NCBI GenBank assembly: GCA_032158295.1
Contig: CM063256.1
Coordinates: forward strand, 1,178,001-1,242,000
Length of the DNA: 64,000 nt
Source: Pycnopodia helianthoides
Lineage: Eukaryota > Echinodermata > Asteroidea > Forcipulatida > Asteriidae
Direction of reading: 5' to 3'
The position numbers were made by a program, and so were the translations under genes. The stretch's first letter is position 1; every line of letters starts with the position of its first letter. This document shows, piece by piece, positions 1-13,299 of this stretch. The notes beneath the pieces are model-generated. The model did not search any database, had not been told where the DNA came from, and saw nothing but the letters and a program-made list of their open reading frames with translations.

Positions 1-1400
1 TCATTAGCTTTGATATGATCGTGTTAAGTCATTGTCTCTGATTATTGTTCGGTAAATTAACCAGCTTTTAAAATTTGTCTTTAGAAAAATTCCCCGAAAT
101 CAATTTTTCACTTAATTGCGTTGTTTATTTGTCTGTGATATTTCGTTGGGGGCTACAAGAGGAAGTTTATTTATCAAGGTCTGTGGTAAATGTAGATCAC
201 GGTCTTATCGGCAAAGCAATCTGCTCGTTTTTGCTCTTGCCAATATTTGGTGTTTATAAACACGAGTCTGGCTACAGGGCTCCTCGTGCCACAGCAAAAC
301 AGGACACGATAAGAAGAAAAAAAATGATTGATTTGGCAGAAAAATCAAAAGTGAGAACTGGACTGAAAAGTGAACAAGGAAAAATGTATTGTTTAATCTT
401 GTATTATGAGAGTAATTGTATACTGATAAACTTGCATGTGAACAAAATATATATAGGCCTGTCTGGTTGCATTTTAGCTGTGGGAACTGGAAACATACAT
501 AGCGTAGAAGGCGAAGGTCGCGGTCCTGTTTGCTTTATCACCAAAACAAACTAGTTCAAACTCAATGCTTCATGGTATCGATGACTTTGCTGAATTTCAC
601 GGAGGCAGCAGCCATCGCCTTCGTTGCCTTGATCTTGGCCTTGATGCCCCTTTATAAGTTTCTCATAGACTTAAAGATTTTCAAATGGAAGTGCCCTTTG
701 TGAAATGAAAATGGCCTTGCCCTTTGAAAGATAAAATCCCAGGCCTGTGTTGATATGTGGGACAGCAGGGTTCGAGACCTTCAAGGGCTATCTATGGTAA
801 ACCAGCCCCAGGCACTCTCCAATATGAAGAGTCAGTCACATATGAATGTACACAATATTGTCTCGGTGTTGGTAAGACACTGTGCTATAATTGTTCCATT
901 TACAATATGCAGCAGTTGGTTGCCTCCCCAAGGGTGGGTACTGCCACCTCCTTTTTGATCTCGATTCATTTATTAGTATACTCTTTACTTGGCTTATGTG
1001 TGTCAATTTATAAGTTAGTTCATAATCTTGGTATAATCATAGAGCAAGGTGAGAGCGAGGTTGATTTTCTGCATCAATGATAATGGCCCCGGGGACTGGG
1101 GTTCGCTCGGCCCAAGCGGCCTATCCAGGACCGCTGGGATGGGCTTGCACAGATTCTTGTTCAGGAAATACGTCATGCGTGCAGTGATTGCAGTGTGAGT
1201 GTGATGCATGATGGGACTGAGCATTAACCAGTGAGTGTGCTTGATACGTTTGCCCATCCCAGTGCCTTTGGTTTTAAGGCAAGGCGCTGGGGACGAGCGA
1301 AGGACTGGGGATGATGTGAACAGTGTACCTGATGAGAAGGAGATTGCAAGTCAATTCTGCAGTGGGTGTGTAATGGGAGAATGTTTGCGGTAGGTGTAGA
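1..1400. other. Non-coding stretch, no gene seen
   Basis: I see no convincing exon here. A 159-codon open frame at 75-554 (+) lacks an ATG start, is AT-rich and low in recognisable motifs, and I do not treat it as a gene. Nothing resembling the N-lobe of the kinase found further downstream was seen. Confidence 0.4.
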
Positions 1401-1607
1401 CTTGTGGACCAGTCGTTAAATGTTTGTCGCGGTGATAGCGTTCCGACTCTCTCCGCGAATCTCGCGACACTGGCGGTGTTCGCGCGAGACTGCTGGCCTC
1501 CGCAAGACTACTGCTCTCACCTCTTGCGGAGCAGCAGTCTCGCAAGATAGTTGCGACAGAGCCGTTTTGCTATCGCTGCATCAGACATTTAACGACTTGT
1601 CCACAAG
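1401..1607. repeat. Short palindromic element with about 25-bp inverted ends
   Basis: The left end (CTTGTGGACCAGTCGTTAAA) and the right end (TTTAACGACTTGTCCACAAG) are inverted copies with one mismatch. The interior is GC-rich and itself partly palindromic, with several CGCGA/TCGCG motifs. GGTAGGTG occurs on both outer sides, so a target duplication is possible but not clean. No coding capacity. It looks like a MITE-type non-autonomous DNA transposon. Confidence 0.7.
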
Positions 1608-2868
1608 GCTATGGTAGGTGCGGAGGAGAGCAACATTTAAGTGGTGAACGTTTTGGCAAATGAAAGGGGCGAGGTTCCAAATCAGACTTTACAATCACAT
1701 TGTGTACAAACTTTAATGCCAACTAGGCCTAGATCAGATCTGATGCATGTAGTCATTGATGGATGTAGTCTCGAGACAAGTCGTCTCGTGTTGGGTTGAG
1801 GTTTGGGTTGGGGTGGGCGATGGTAAGGTCGTGTGGGTGGGCGAGGCTCGTAGGCTATAATAATAAAAAATCACTCCAGTCTGGATTGGACTTTCTGCGG
1901 TGCAATCTCATTGTATACAAATGCTATTGACAAATGGGTGGACATCAGATCTGATGCATTTAGTCAGTGATGGATGTAGTCTTAGGTCAAGTCGCCAATA
2001 GAAGAGGAAATACAGTTGTAACCAAACCTTAACCCCAATCCCCCTTTCCTGTCCGCATTATAGCACGAGCGTACAAATATTGTGCCAAGGGTGTGCACCC
2101 TTGTAATCATGTAAAAGTATTCGTCTTTGCTTAAATCATTTTTAAAAGTTTAACTACAGTAGATATAGACCATGTAGGCCTAAATGGCTTCGAAAACATT
2201 TCCTCAGATGGTCATCGTTTTCTGAAATCTAGATTTAGCAGCACACATTTCTTAAAGGCCAGCAATTCTGAAGACAATCATAACCCAGTCCTCAAAACCT
2301 TGAGTTGTGAAACCATCAGTCCTTTGCGGAACTGCTCGACTTTAGGAAGAGTATTCCATTGTGCTTAGGCCTAAGCAAACCTTGCCAGATTGCTTCACAT
2401 CATCAACACTTTCAATCCATGCATTTCCCCAAAATAGTGAGAAAACCTTTGGAGAAGAAACTTCACCCCTCTCCCTATGGCATAAACGATGAAGAAAGAG
2501 ACGTTAACCATACTCATTTCAGAGTTGAAAGTTGCATTGTTTCATAAACTTTATGAGGTTTTTAAAAACTTTAGCGCTACTGTTTTTGAGTTGAGAGAAA
2601 TCCCTGAACTGTGTGTTTTTATCCCAGTGGTCTGGCACTGATAAACACACGACAGGCGTCGACGGATACCGCGATAATCCCCGTGATGACACGAGAAACA
2701 AATCAAAGTAGACGGTATAAGTCATCTCATCAACGGATGGTACAATCTGAAATGTCATCTACACAGACCTTGAGAGAGAGGGAGGGACGGGTACCTCTAG
2801 ACCTGTAGGACTTGTTTATGTCTATAATGAAAAGGCTGATTCGGGCTCAATATCCCCGAGCTGCTTTA
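1608..2868. other. Non-coding stretch
   Basis: No exon recognised. Two short similar segments (about 1735-1800 and 1945-2000) both carry CAGATCTGATGCAT followed by a TAGTCA-TGATGGATGTAGTCT-like string, so they are a diverged direct repeat about 210 bp apart. Otherwise AT-rich and featureless. Confidence 0.4.
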
Positions 2869-3150
2869 TTAAAGCACCAATGGTAATTTTCAGACTTTCC
2901 GCACTTTATGTGACCCAACAAACACATGAAATAACAAACCTGTGAAATGTTAAGCTCAATCGGTCTTCGGAGTCATGAGAAAGCAGTGGGAAAAAAAACA
3001 TGTGTTTTCACTGTTTTCAAACATAATTTCCTAAAAACCACAGCATTTCAAGCAAAACATTGTCAACGGAATTTGCATACTATGTAAGTTACGTGCAAAT
3101 CTGTGAACATTTATATTTTCAATCTCACCAATGTTGTACGCACCCTTTAA
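2869..3150. mobile_element. TTAA-flanked MITE, copy 1
   Basis: Bounded by TTAA at 2869-2872 and 3147-3150. The interior carries the motif AACAAACCTGTGAAA followed by GCTCAATCGGTC, shared with most TTAA elements of the window, and the right end reads ACCAATGTTGTACGCACC. The ends are diverged. No coding capacity. TTAA duplication is typical of piggyBac-type transposition (known), so these are inferred to be non-autonomous relatives of such elements. Confidence 0.65.
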
Positions 3151-3536
3151 AGGAAAAGTATTCCTTTGGTTTTGGGAACCCGCATTCGATTGTTTTAATC
3201 CTATATAAATGTAGTCATACACGACAAAACTAACCTGTGAAAAATTCATTTCAAAAGGTGGTAGCGTGTTTGAGATATCGCCGAAAAAAAAAATCTGGAG
3301 CTGTTATTGTCCACGCAGGAAGAATAATTGGAATACACAATTTGAGAAACGTTTCATGCAGAAACGTTTTTTAGACAAAAATGTTTTTGAATTCCTCTTT
3401 CTTAAACCACATTCCTTAGAAGGGATTCATTTCTCGACATGTTATAAGTTATCAGCAGCTGCAGTGCTTTTTGCCAAATACGTTTTTAAGGTCATTAATT
3501 TTTGGAGTAAGTACAAAAGGTATACCCTCCCTTTAA
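3147..3536. mobile_element. TTAA-flanked MITE, copy 2, abutting copy 1
   Basis: Starts at the same TTAA that ends the preceding element and finishes at TTAA near 3533-3536. The ends are imperfect inverted repeats: AAAGGAAAAGTATTCCTTTGG on the left, CAAAAGGTATACCCTCCCTT on the right. The interior GTTTGAGATATCGCCGA is the reverse complement of a motif in the element at 40345-40716, so the two belong to one subfamily. Confidence 0.65.
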
Positions 3537-5388
3537 GCGCAAAAAACAAGCACAACAAAATTATGCTTACCAGAAACATTTCACATGTACAATCTTCCTC
3601 CTGCTAAATTTGTCTGAGCAGAAAAATGTTAAGCATGATTTTCTGCTAATAAGAAGCTTTATGTTATAGTACTATGCCTGGTTGCCATAGTACTTCCGTG
3701 ATAGTTTTCCCTACTTATCAAATCGAGGTACATTGTTACACTGTGATGAAGAGCCAATTGCGTCAAAAGTCAGCCAGTTCCTTATCGCTCAGATTAACAT
3801 GAAGTCGTTCACTTTGAAAATGAAGCTCACAAATTGCGCGGGAAAGAACGTCGAGACCAACTGAAACTCCCAACGGGTTTGTTATTTTTAACAGGGAAGG
3901 ATCTAACACGGGGCCAGGGTCATGCACCCGTAACTCGCAATTATTTCCGGACCGAACTCGCGGCGGCTTGTTGTACAATTACGGCCCGGTGTTTCTATTT
4001 TATCGAATATGGCTCTGGCGATAAAATAATGAGGCCGGAAACCGTGTGATTGCAGTTGCTATATATATATAACCATGGTTATAACGGATAGTTTATGTCA
4101 CTCATGGTGTGACGGTGTATTTGATATCACGTAATTGAATTTATTCATTGTAAATCACGTCTGATTCTCGTTGAAGATTCCTCATCCATCGAGATTTTGA
4201 AGATTACATATTGCTATCATTTCTTCGTAGATGTGAGTGCAGGTAGTTTATACGTTTCAATTATCAACCCCCTTCTCTCTTGAGATGGTCGGTTCCAGAG
4301 CCACATCTAAAGGATAATACCCTACAGGGTCTTAGCATTGTGGTCTTATTATAGGGACGAGCGAAACCCTCTTCGTGGAAATTCTGAACACCTGACGTCA
4401 CACCTCAGGGCTGGTGTGAGGATTTGGATAGAGGACCAGTTTTCATTTCTTAACTTTCTTTTCAGTCAGTAATTCCCGTTTTAGATTCTTGTGATGTAAA
4501 TTAGCGGAACTACCTGCACTCATTATTTGTATACCACAATGTGGGAGACGAACAATGTCTTGACTACTGTCACATTGTTAGATGCAAGTGGTTTACCGTT
4601 GTGGCTATCTGTTGAGTCCACTGTGCACCGTAGGGCAGACTCGTGCCTCTCTGATCCATGGATCACTCCTGGATTACTCTAACCTTAAAATGGGGGCAGC
4701 AGTTAACCCCTCTTCATTATTGTTGAAGAAACAGCCACATAGAAACTTGTTCAAAATGACAGCGTGCAATAATTTCCCGCTGAAATACTGTCGAAGTGAA
4801 GAAGGTATACGAAACCACACCACAAGTCACAAGAATCGAATTACTATTGTATTTATGAACGTGCACAAAATTGCCTACAAAACCTAAACTTAAACAGGTC
4901 CATATCGGCAGAAATATATACAAGTTTGTTGATGATAAGCATGAAGGTGCTCTTCCAAAACCATTAAAGGTAATGTCCCTTTTAGTTTTTCAGAAAAATG
5001 TCCAATATTGCAATCCGCCGTGGTAAGCCGTATTACGGTATAGCGTCACCATGGCAAATTTAATAAGGGATTTGAGATGTGTTTATAAGATTGATAAATG
5101 TATTCGACTAACACAAATCTTGTTTACCCCGAAACTTTTTCTGCAAAACAGGAAGCAGACAGACAACATGGGGGGTTTGTGTGATGTAGTTAATTTTGCA
5201 TAATATACATCAGCCACGAAACAGGTGCGATTTCTAGATTAGTCCAGCTTGTGGGTTAGAGTGACGTGTGTCGCGTGCTGTGGGGTCGTCATGTCAACTG
5301 ACGTGGCCTGATCCGACGGTTGTTTTGTGTTGATAGTGTTGCAAGATGAGCTCAATGATGTTGATGAATTAGAACTTCGAAACAGACT
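3537..5388. other. Non-coding stretch with one repeat fragment
   Basis: 3545-3660 is a fragment of the repeat seen whole at 36037-36236 and 37603-37818 (shared string CACAACAAAATTATGCTTACC). The remainder has no recognised exon, RNA gene or repeat. Open frames here are short and without motifs. Confidence 0.45.
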
Positions 5389-5616
5389 ATAGATAGGTTG
5401 CAGTGTGATGTAAATCGGTCATCTTTACGGGCAGTTTAGAACAAACAGTCGTGCGTTTCGTGTGAGAACGGCGTGCAACACGCGCGCATTTCACGAAACT
5501 CATTGCAGGATTGGTCAGTACACAACGCGGGTGCGTTAATAAGTTGAGCGTTTGACGCACCTGCAAGCCAAAATGCACTTTGCCCGTAAAGATGGCGTCT
5601 ACTGGGAACTATCTAT
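5389..5616. repeat. 228-bp dispersed repeat, copy 1
   Basis: Almost identical to 24695-24922 in the same orientation, differing at only a few scattered bases. Ends ATAGATAG / CTATCTAT form a short inverted terminus. The interior is GC- and CpG-rich (AACACGCGCGCATTTCACG) compared with its surroundings. An open frame on the minus strand in both copies is a by-product of the repeat, not a gene I can support. Confidence 0.75.
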
Positions 5617-8600
5617 ACTACAATAGAATTTGTTGTCCTTGTTTCAGGTTGGTAAACTGGACCCCAAATGTATTGTACTAATTGAAACAAAAGAATTACC
5701 TGAACATTTGAGGTAATTGAATATATCAATGTGTGCGTGCGAAATATTCTCGTCTGAAGGGTAATGAAATATCGCCACTTTGTGAGACCATTGTTCCTCG
5801 CTGCGAGAACTCGATATAAGAACATGAATGCCCATAAAATCCCTTACAAAACGCGAACAGTTATTACGTGTGTATTTTTTGTCTAAACTAATCACCTCAT
5901 GAAATTTCGGTATGTTTATTGAAACTAGACTAAATGTAGTCCTTCAAAGTAAAATAATGTGTCATATTATCTGAACTACATATATTCAGAATTATTAAAA
6001 AAGGTCTTCTGTGTGAGTGGCATTTCTTGTGTCTGGAGACACGAAGGTCATCGTAGAGCTTCTTTTTTTTTGGGGGGGGGTGCATATTTTGAAACAGTCA
6101 GTACATGTAATCGAATTTACAAACTCACAAGACTGCTGACTTTCATCGCTTGTGCTGCCAGCCGTCTAAAACGTAAAGACTAGACACCCGTGGAAAGTGT
6201 GACTGGACTCTTTTCATTTTGTACACTTTTCCACAGTGGTACGGTAGGCCTATAGCTCTTTCGATCACATAAACAGCGAGCGAAACTGAGTTCCCTTTAC
6301 CTTCAGAGCCCAATTTCATGGCTCTGCTTACCACGGAATTATGCGCTTACACGGCCCATAGAATCACGCGCCTTATATTGGACGTCGTGTATAAAAAGTG
6401 CAGCAATTTCGTGGTAAGTACCGCTCTGGAACTGGGCACTAGGATTACTAGTTGGGACATCGTCTGATTATTTGCATCGTGAGTTTCGAATTGTGATTGA
6501 CAGTCAAAGTTATCGGGTTTGATAGGTGTGGTCATTTTGCACAATAATGTGGTTGATTACTTTCCATAAAGAATTAGTAAACGGTACTATAATGCTGTGT
6601 AAGTGGGAACGAGTGCGTTTTGTGTCTACATAAATGAGCATGAGTACGAGATTTGGTTCATAAGTACCTGTGAGAACGAGTGCGTTTTATGACTACAACA
6701 TATGAGTACACTCTATGGGTCTTATAGAACTCAGTTTTTTAGGTTATTTTTGAAGAGATCAAAAACCAACAACAACGCAATTGCCGGGGAACTCGGACCC
6801 CTAGTCCATAAAACTTGTTTATAATGTAAAATTGCAAACAATTTTAGTTGTACGACTTTTCCTTTTCCTGAATTCCGATCAATGTCCAACGGTAACTCAT
6901 AAGTCAACGTAAAATACTCACCGGGTACATAATGACCAACTGAAAACAGCCGTCTGTTTCTACACCGGGCCATCCTTGAAAAGGATGGGCTCAAGCCTTG
7001 GATTGGAAACAGAAATACAAGCACCCAGGAGAAGAAAAAGTTGCACATTGTAAAGACTGAATTGATCCTTATGTGATTATACCCATTTGTTATTTGAGCC
7101 GGAAGCGTCTGCGACAACCCCCTACCCTTAACTACAGCTAAATCCAGGGGGACAGAGTTTTTGACACTTGGGTAAGAGGCCATTTAGAGAGAGATTGCCT
7201 AGTTCTAACACCATAGAGAGTGTCCTTTCTGTGTGTTCAGTATGATTACACGTACAACCAGAATAGTTAAAGGTTCGAACTTAGAAAGAGATCAGGCTTT
7301 ATGCTGCCTTCTTCAGCATACCATTGTTGGTTAACCATCTTCATTGTCCGTGAGACATCGACAACTTTTACCCTCCCCAACACCCCCAAAGTAAAAAAGA
7401 AAAGAAAAAGACGCCAAACAAACAAGCTAAAACTTAAAAACAACATTTTTACTGCTTTCTACTCCTAAATGTTGTCATTACGGAATCGACTTGGATGAAA
7501 GGTACTTAATAATTTTGTTGTTGTTTGTGCTATGCTCCAATTGTAGAACTGGGTTTACAAGTTATTAATACTGGGAATTACTGTCAGTAGTGCTTTGAAA
7601 TAAACTGGGAAACGTCACAAGAGGGCGCTAGTCAAATTACGAAGACTCTTCTTACAAAAATTAATATGTAATCGTTATAAGGACTATGTCTGTCTTCGAG
7701 CAAAGGGTCGAACATCCTTTAGAAATTTGAATTTACATCAACGTCATCTGTGGGCATAGATTACTGATGAGTGCGTAAGATGAAAACTTCCTGCCGTCCA
7801 GTGGTTCAAATAGACCGCAACCCACGATCACAATTTGGATACGAGTCCGTGATTAATTAACCGTTGCTGAAATAAAGTTTCAAACTCCTGGCTAGATATA
7901 AATAAGATCGACTGCCCGATTGATGACATGTTAATTGTTTGTGGGTGAAGGTGATAAGTGATCATATTAACAATCTTATGGTTTTAGGTCGAGTCCAATT
8001 ATTGTTTGTCGCTGTATGCTGTTTTTACTTTTTCAAGTATATCACAAGTTTATAACAGTATTTTTGACCATTATTAAAACAACCTCGATGTATTCTTGTT
8101 AGTTTTGGTTCAAGGCGTAACTGTTTATGTAGTAGCTCAAGGGACGAAAGATAAAGCTCTCTTGTGTCTAAACTTCCTGGTTTTCCATTTTTGGGTGATG
8201 TAAAGAGTTCATGTTACTTCAGGAAACGAGACAGAAAGCTGTTGATTAAGGATACAGTATAATGGGGGAGGGATAGAGGTTTGTGCATCAAATAACCATA
8301 GAAGTAATTTCATCAACTATGAATTTTTTAAGTTACACTTAACTTTGAGCCAACATAATTCTCCGCACATCTCTTATTCATGTATTCCAACAAGCCTTAC
8401 CGTTCCAACGTCATGTTTTCTTTTCGTAGGCGGAATAACAGCCCTTTTTGGCAGTTACATGTAACACCCTTGTATATTTGTCCTGGTCACCGGAGACGGG
8501 GCCGACTTTGTCTTTGTTAACAGGCCGCGGGGGAACTCTTGAGTTTACACGGGCCGTGACTTACCTTGTCAATTGCCAGTCCTGCCGGCACATCTCACCT

Positions 8601-8937
8601 GGGATTTTTTGTATTATTTTTATTTTGTTATTTTTTTATGAGCCGCGGTGTGAAACACTCACTTTTTATTACAATGACCCGGTCAATCTGAGGCGACTTT
8701 GACAGCATGTTGAGGGTTGTATTTTTTTTTTTTTTTTTTCCCCCAACAGCTTTTGATAATTGAAGGTCCGTCCAATGCAATGCCCAATGATATCGGTTCG
8801 TTTAAAGGGAAGAGCTGCAACAACTTAAAATATAATCCTTTATATTGATTGCCTATATTCATTCAAGGTTTAGTTAAAATTGAGCTTTAAGTAAACAAAC
8901 AACAAGCACTTTGGACGCTCAAACCTGGTTCATCCAC
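5617..8937. other. Non-coding stretch; one unrecognised open frame
   Basis: A 150-codon ATG-started frame lies at 6731-7183 on the minus strand. It has a hydrophobic patch in its middle but no family motif, no clear splice context and no neighbour supporting it, so I do not call it a gene. A CCCAATTTCATGGCTCTGCT string near 6307 is a fragment of the element type at 36037. Poly-T near 8720. Nothing else seen. Confidence 0.4.
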
Positions 8938-9301
8938 TTAAAGGTACTATACAGGATTGGTAGAGCTGACAAAACAGTCGCAAACAAAGTTCATGTTTTG
9001 TGTGATTAACCATATACATGAAATAACAAACCTGTGAAAATTTGAGCTCAATTGGTCATCGAGGTCACGAGAAAATAGTGAAAAGAGACCTTATGTGTTT
9101 TCTGTTTTTCAAACATCGAGTTTATTATCGCGCGCGTAAAAAAAACATTGTTTTATTCATTTCTCAGAAACGATAGCATTTTAGGCAGAATTATTTTAAG
9201 GAACCCTTTCTACCATTACTTACTTTAAGTCATGTAAGTTATGTGTGAATCTTTGAACATTTGTGTTTTTCGATCTTACCAATAGTGTACAGGGCCTTTA
9301 A
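8938..9301. mobile_element. TTAA-flanked MITE, copy 3
   Basis: TTAA at 8938-8941 and 9298-9301. Left end AAGGTACTATACAGGATTGGT, right end ACCAATAGTGTACAGGGCC: inverted ends sharing the ATTGGT core. The interior has AACAAACCTGTGAAAATTTG, then GAGCTCAATTGGTCATCGAGG and ACGAGAAAATAGTG. The copy at 27118-27469 is the same subfamily in the opposite orientation. Confidence 0.8.
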
Positions 9302-9673
9302 AGGCAGTGGATAATTGTGTTAAATACTCAAGAAATACATTACCATAAAAACTTACTTGGTAAGGAGCACCTGAGAGCTGCTGATACTGATAGTATAAAA
9401 AACATGGGAAAAGACTCCCTCTGAAGTAATTTAGTTTTTGAGAAAGAGGTAATTTCTAACTAAAAATATTTTACTCTTAAAAAAGGCTTTAGGCATAATG
9501 CCTTTCTCAAGCATTTGAAAGCACACAATTCTATGCAACAAGGTTGGTTTTTTTTTCATTATTTTCTTGCAACTTCGATGACCAATTGAGCCCAAATTTT
9601 CTCATGTTATGCGTATGTTGGGATACACCAAGGATACTAGTCTTTGACAATTACCAAAAGATCCCGTCCTTAA
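9298..9673. mobile_element. TTAA-flanked MITE, copy 4, abutting copy 3
   Basis: Begins at the TTAA closing copy 3 and ends with TTAA at 9670-9673. Terminal strings AAGGCAGTGGATAATTGTG and TTTGACAATTACCAAAAGATC. The interior (AAAAACTTACTTGGTAA, GAAAGAGGTAATTTCT, GATGACCAATTGAGC) is the reverse complement of the elements at 14436-14824 and 62023-62403. Confidence 0.75.
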
Positions 9674-12600
9674 TAGTAATAATGTACATTCCCAATCTAA
9701 AATTTTAAATATGAATGTCACATCATAAGAATCAAACAAATTATATACGAAAGAGTTATCGTAGTGTCACGCATAAAACATAAAACGTCGACACAAATTT
9801 TATACATCTACCCTTTTTTTTACAACACAAAATATAGCCTTTGCTTATAACGATTGCAACAATGGAAATAAACACATAACGAGTAAAAGAAAATCCCAGA
9901 GTTAACTTGAGTGGGTCGATGAATCTAGAAAAACAATAATCACTTTAAAATCTTATCGATAAAATTTTATGACATTTCTTAATGCAATGTTGATCGACAG
10001 ACTTCAGACCTCGTCAAAAAACACCAGTCTGTAACGAGCGGGCAAGTACGGGTCAATGCCGCGTGGCGATGAGTCTTACTGGTTGGGTCGGTCAACATTA
10101 GAATCCAGTGCCGACATTGCTTCCGATACGGCTATTGTTATTCCACAATAGATTCTTAATCCAAGTGAAGACTTACAACTTCAAGGTTTTTCTTCAGTGA
10201 AATCTAAACGACGAAAAAGGCAGCCTCCGCTGCGGAAGTCAAACTCCGTGATTGCACGACTGTTGGGTTGAAAAGATGCACTGATTTTTCCCCCTCGGAC
10301 TCGTCACGGTCGAGTCGTGTTTTGAATGGATAAATGGATAACTATATAGTAATTTTGTTATCAACTCCCAGGTCACATAAATCTTAAATTGCTAAAATGC
10401 AAGGGCAGTGTTGTGTTATAACAGTTGGCTTTATGTTGTTCACAATATGGATTGCCAAAGAGGCTTTCGAGGGCTAGCCAGGGCGCGGTCAGAATCACAT
10501 TGACCTAGTCCTCAGTTTCAGGCTTCGTGCTCGATCATGTAATGGCTGCCAAACTATTTCAGGTTTGTCTGTTGACATTGACAATGATTGTTTATCCGTT
10601 TTAAACTGTGATAACAAGAGAAAGTTACCAGCGCGTGCATTTTTGTTTGTTTATTTCCCCCAAATCCTTGTAGTTCCTTTATGTAGAATTCTTGATGAAC
10701 AAACACTTGGTGTCTCTGACAAAATTAATGATATTATTTGCATGCGATTGGCAATTAAGAAAGGTATTTAATACTATCTATAAAAAGGAAGGGGCAGTTT
10801 CTTTTATCTGATAAAGTTCACAAATTTTGACGGGAAACGAAGTGTAAGCTCGTTTTAAAATCTTTGTTTGGATGACTTTGATGGACACTTAGCAATGTTT
10901 CTTGTCATTAAAACTGTTTACGTATAAAGGAATAATTTGTATAAAAAGCCCATGGAACGTTTTTGTTGACACGCCGAGGGTACGTTACGCAAATAGTCCG
11001 GTCACGTATGTTGACAGGGTGCTATAAAACACACGAGGTCATAAGACGACACTGGTTTACTCGCACTGTTTCCGCTAACTTGTCGTACATGTCACCTTTA
11101 TGTGCTCGTATAAACCGCTTTGAAAAAAGCGAAATGATTCTATTGGGGAAACAATGTAGGGTGTGTTTACTATCTGGAGCCATTGTAAACAGATGATGTG
11201 AAACAACACAGAGGGAAACATCATTGACATTGTCTGTCTTTATTATTGGTCAGGGGATTAGACGGAGGGTATTAAAAGACGCAGAACGTTCTGGCTTTGA
11301 TTGATCTTTCTGAGCGCAAGAGGGGGCAAACATAATGGTGTAGCCACCTTTGGGTATTTTTCTCGTTTAATGTAACCAAACCGAGGCTGGAGGGTCAAAC
11401 AAGTCTAACTGCTTGGTGGTGTTCATGAAATTACAGAAGTCACGTTTACTGATTCGTCCCGGATACAAAAAGGGACAACACTATTTGTTTTCTTCTCTTG
11501 GTCTCGTTTTTGTGATATTGACTTCAATGGAAAATCAAAATGGCTACACCATGTCTTAACCTTCACAATTCGTGATGTTTCGAGGTTAAAAAAAAAAAAA
11601 AAAAAACATTCAAACAAACGAACACCCTAATATACAAAACAAAAAGCAACAACAACAAACACCCACAACTTTTAATCAAAACAAACAAACAAACACTCTG
11701 ATTTTACCAATTCCAGCAACAATTACATATATTTGCAGGACAAATAACAGGGGTTTTCCTAATTTAACACACTCGACGGTTTGATGTTGAAATCAAAACA
11801 AGTGTGAAATGCCCAGAAATAGGGAAAATGCCAACAATGCCTACAGAGAAAACCTCTTAACACAAACTTTCACTACTCTGTGTCTGCAAAACTCTGCGAG
11901 AACGTCGACTACAAACGGAACCATTGTATGGTAAATCTGAGCGGCTTGGTCTGACGTCACCGGTGAACATTTGAGAAGGTATAAAACTGACACCCCACAG
12001 CGAATATATCAGGGGTCCTGGAAATGTTTGCCGCCCGACTTGCAATCCTGTGGTTTTGCCGACCGGGCATTCAAGGCCCTGCAATAACTCATGGTTATGG
12101 ACAGAATCAAGATTGTTCCGCGGCTGATTTGATGCTGTCGATTTTGAGGACCCTTATAACGGGAAAATAAATTGAACAAAACATTTAGCTTGGTGTACGT
12201 GCACGGGCTCCAGTTGTCCTGACAGAGTTTGTCTGGAATTGTTTATGGCATCATCTTTTGTAAGTTCAGCTTATTAGTTGTTGACAATTTGGAGGAGCAA
12301 CTGCGAGTTTCTTCAAGAAATCTTTGATAGCATAACAAAAACACTATACTCCCAATAGCATGCACATTGGCAATAATTGTTAAATACATGGTTATACGTA
12401 TGTTTTCTTTAAAACGTTGATACATTTTGTTGTTTTGATTCCTAAGGGTTTAGGTGGTTGTACCATGGAGGAAGGGTTGTACTCATAAACTAAGTTTCTT
12501 TTCTTCTTATAAATCAACTGATTGAATAAACCTTTTCAATTAAGCTGCAGCCTGGTTTTTAATGTAAAATTTAAAATAAAATTATTTCCTAATCGAAATT

Positions 12601-13299
12601 CCACTAATACTAGATTATTTTGTACATACACTACTGTGCCTTTCAACTGATATTTTCTAATGCCCGGAAACACTAGTTATTGGTTATTTCTAGTATACTT
12701 TGAAAAGTTGTTTCAACATGAAGCAGGACTTTGTCCTCATAATCTTAGCTCATTCTGGGTCTTGAGTTACCCCTGGCGCTGCGGTTGAACCAGAGTTGGC
12801 TCCCAGTAGTGCCGCTGCTGACGGAAAAACAGTTTTTCTAAGATAAGATTTCGTGGCCTGCGGGTTCACCTTGGAGTCCGTTTTTCTATTTCGGTTTCCA
12901 TGTTTATCTGTGCTTTCACTTTTCTGTGATTCGTGTAAAGCCACAACACTGTATTTTCTTTCACCGTTGTGTGGTCGTGGAATGGGGGACCACAGGGATA
13001 ATTCTTGGGGGTGTGTTGGCGACTGTATGTTTTGTTTTTGTTGTAAATTGTATTTTGAGTGCTTTTGCGAGGGGCACTTCTTTTTGCTTTCATTCCTCCA
13101 TGGTTTGGCAGAATAATTATGTGCGAACTTTGGCAGAACTTTGTCGCAAAAAGTTTGACAGTACAGCTACCTAAGTTTTGAAACAACTTTTTTAACACAG
13201 CCTTTAGTTGCACAGCTTGCTTTTTTTTAATCTCGAGAAAATAGAAATAGCTGCTGCCAACCGCTTACCAGCCAAAAGGGTCTGTGGTATACATGCCAA
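9674..13299. other. Non-coding stretch upstream of the kinase exons
   Basis: No exon recognised on either strand; in particular I could not find the glycine-loop or VAIK exons expected upstream of 13819. Contains poly-A tracts (about 11588-11606) and CAAACAAACAAAC-type low-complexity DNA. Short open frames at 12853-13213 overlap on both strands and show no family motif. Confidence 0.4.

Noticed and set aside
75..554. 159-codon open frame (+) near the window start
   Set aside because: No ATG at its start, AT-rich composition, no family motif and no splice or promoter context.
5360..5616. Minus-strand frame shared by two loci as a conserved gene
   Set aside because: Both copies are the same dispersed repeat; the frame follows from it.
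6731..7183. 150-codon ATG-started frame on the minus strand
   Set aside because: No recognisable domain, no neighbouring exon, and length within chance for this amount of DNA.
12853..13213. Overlapping 80-115-codon frames on both strands
   Set aside because: No motif, and mutually overlapping on opposite strands.
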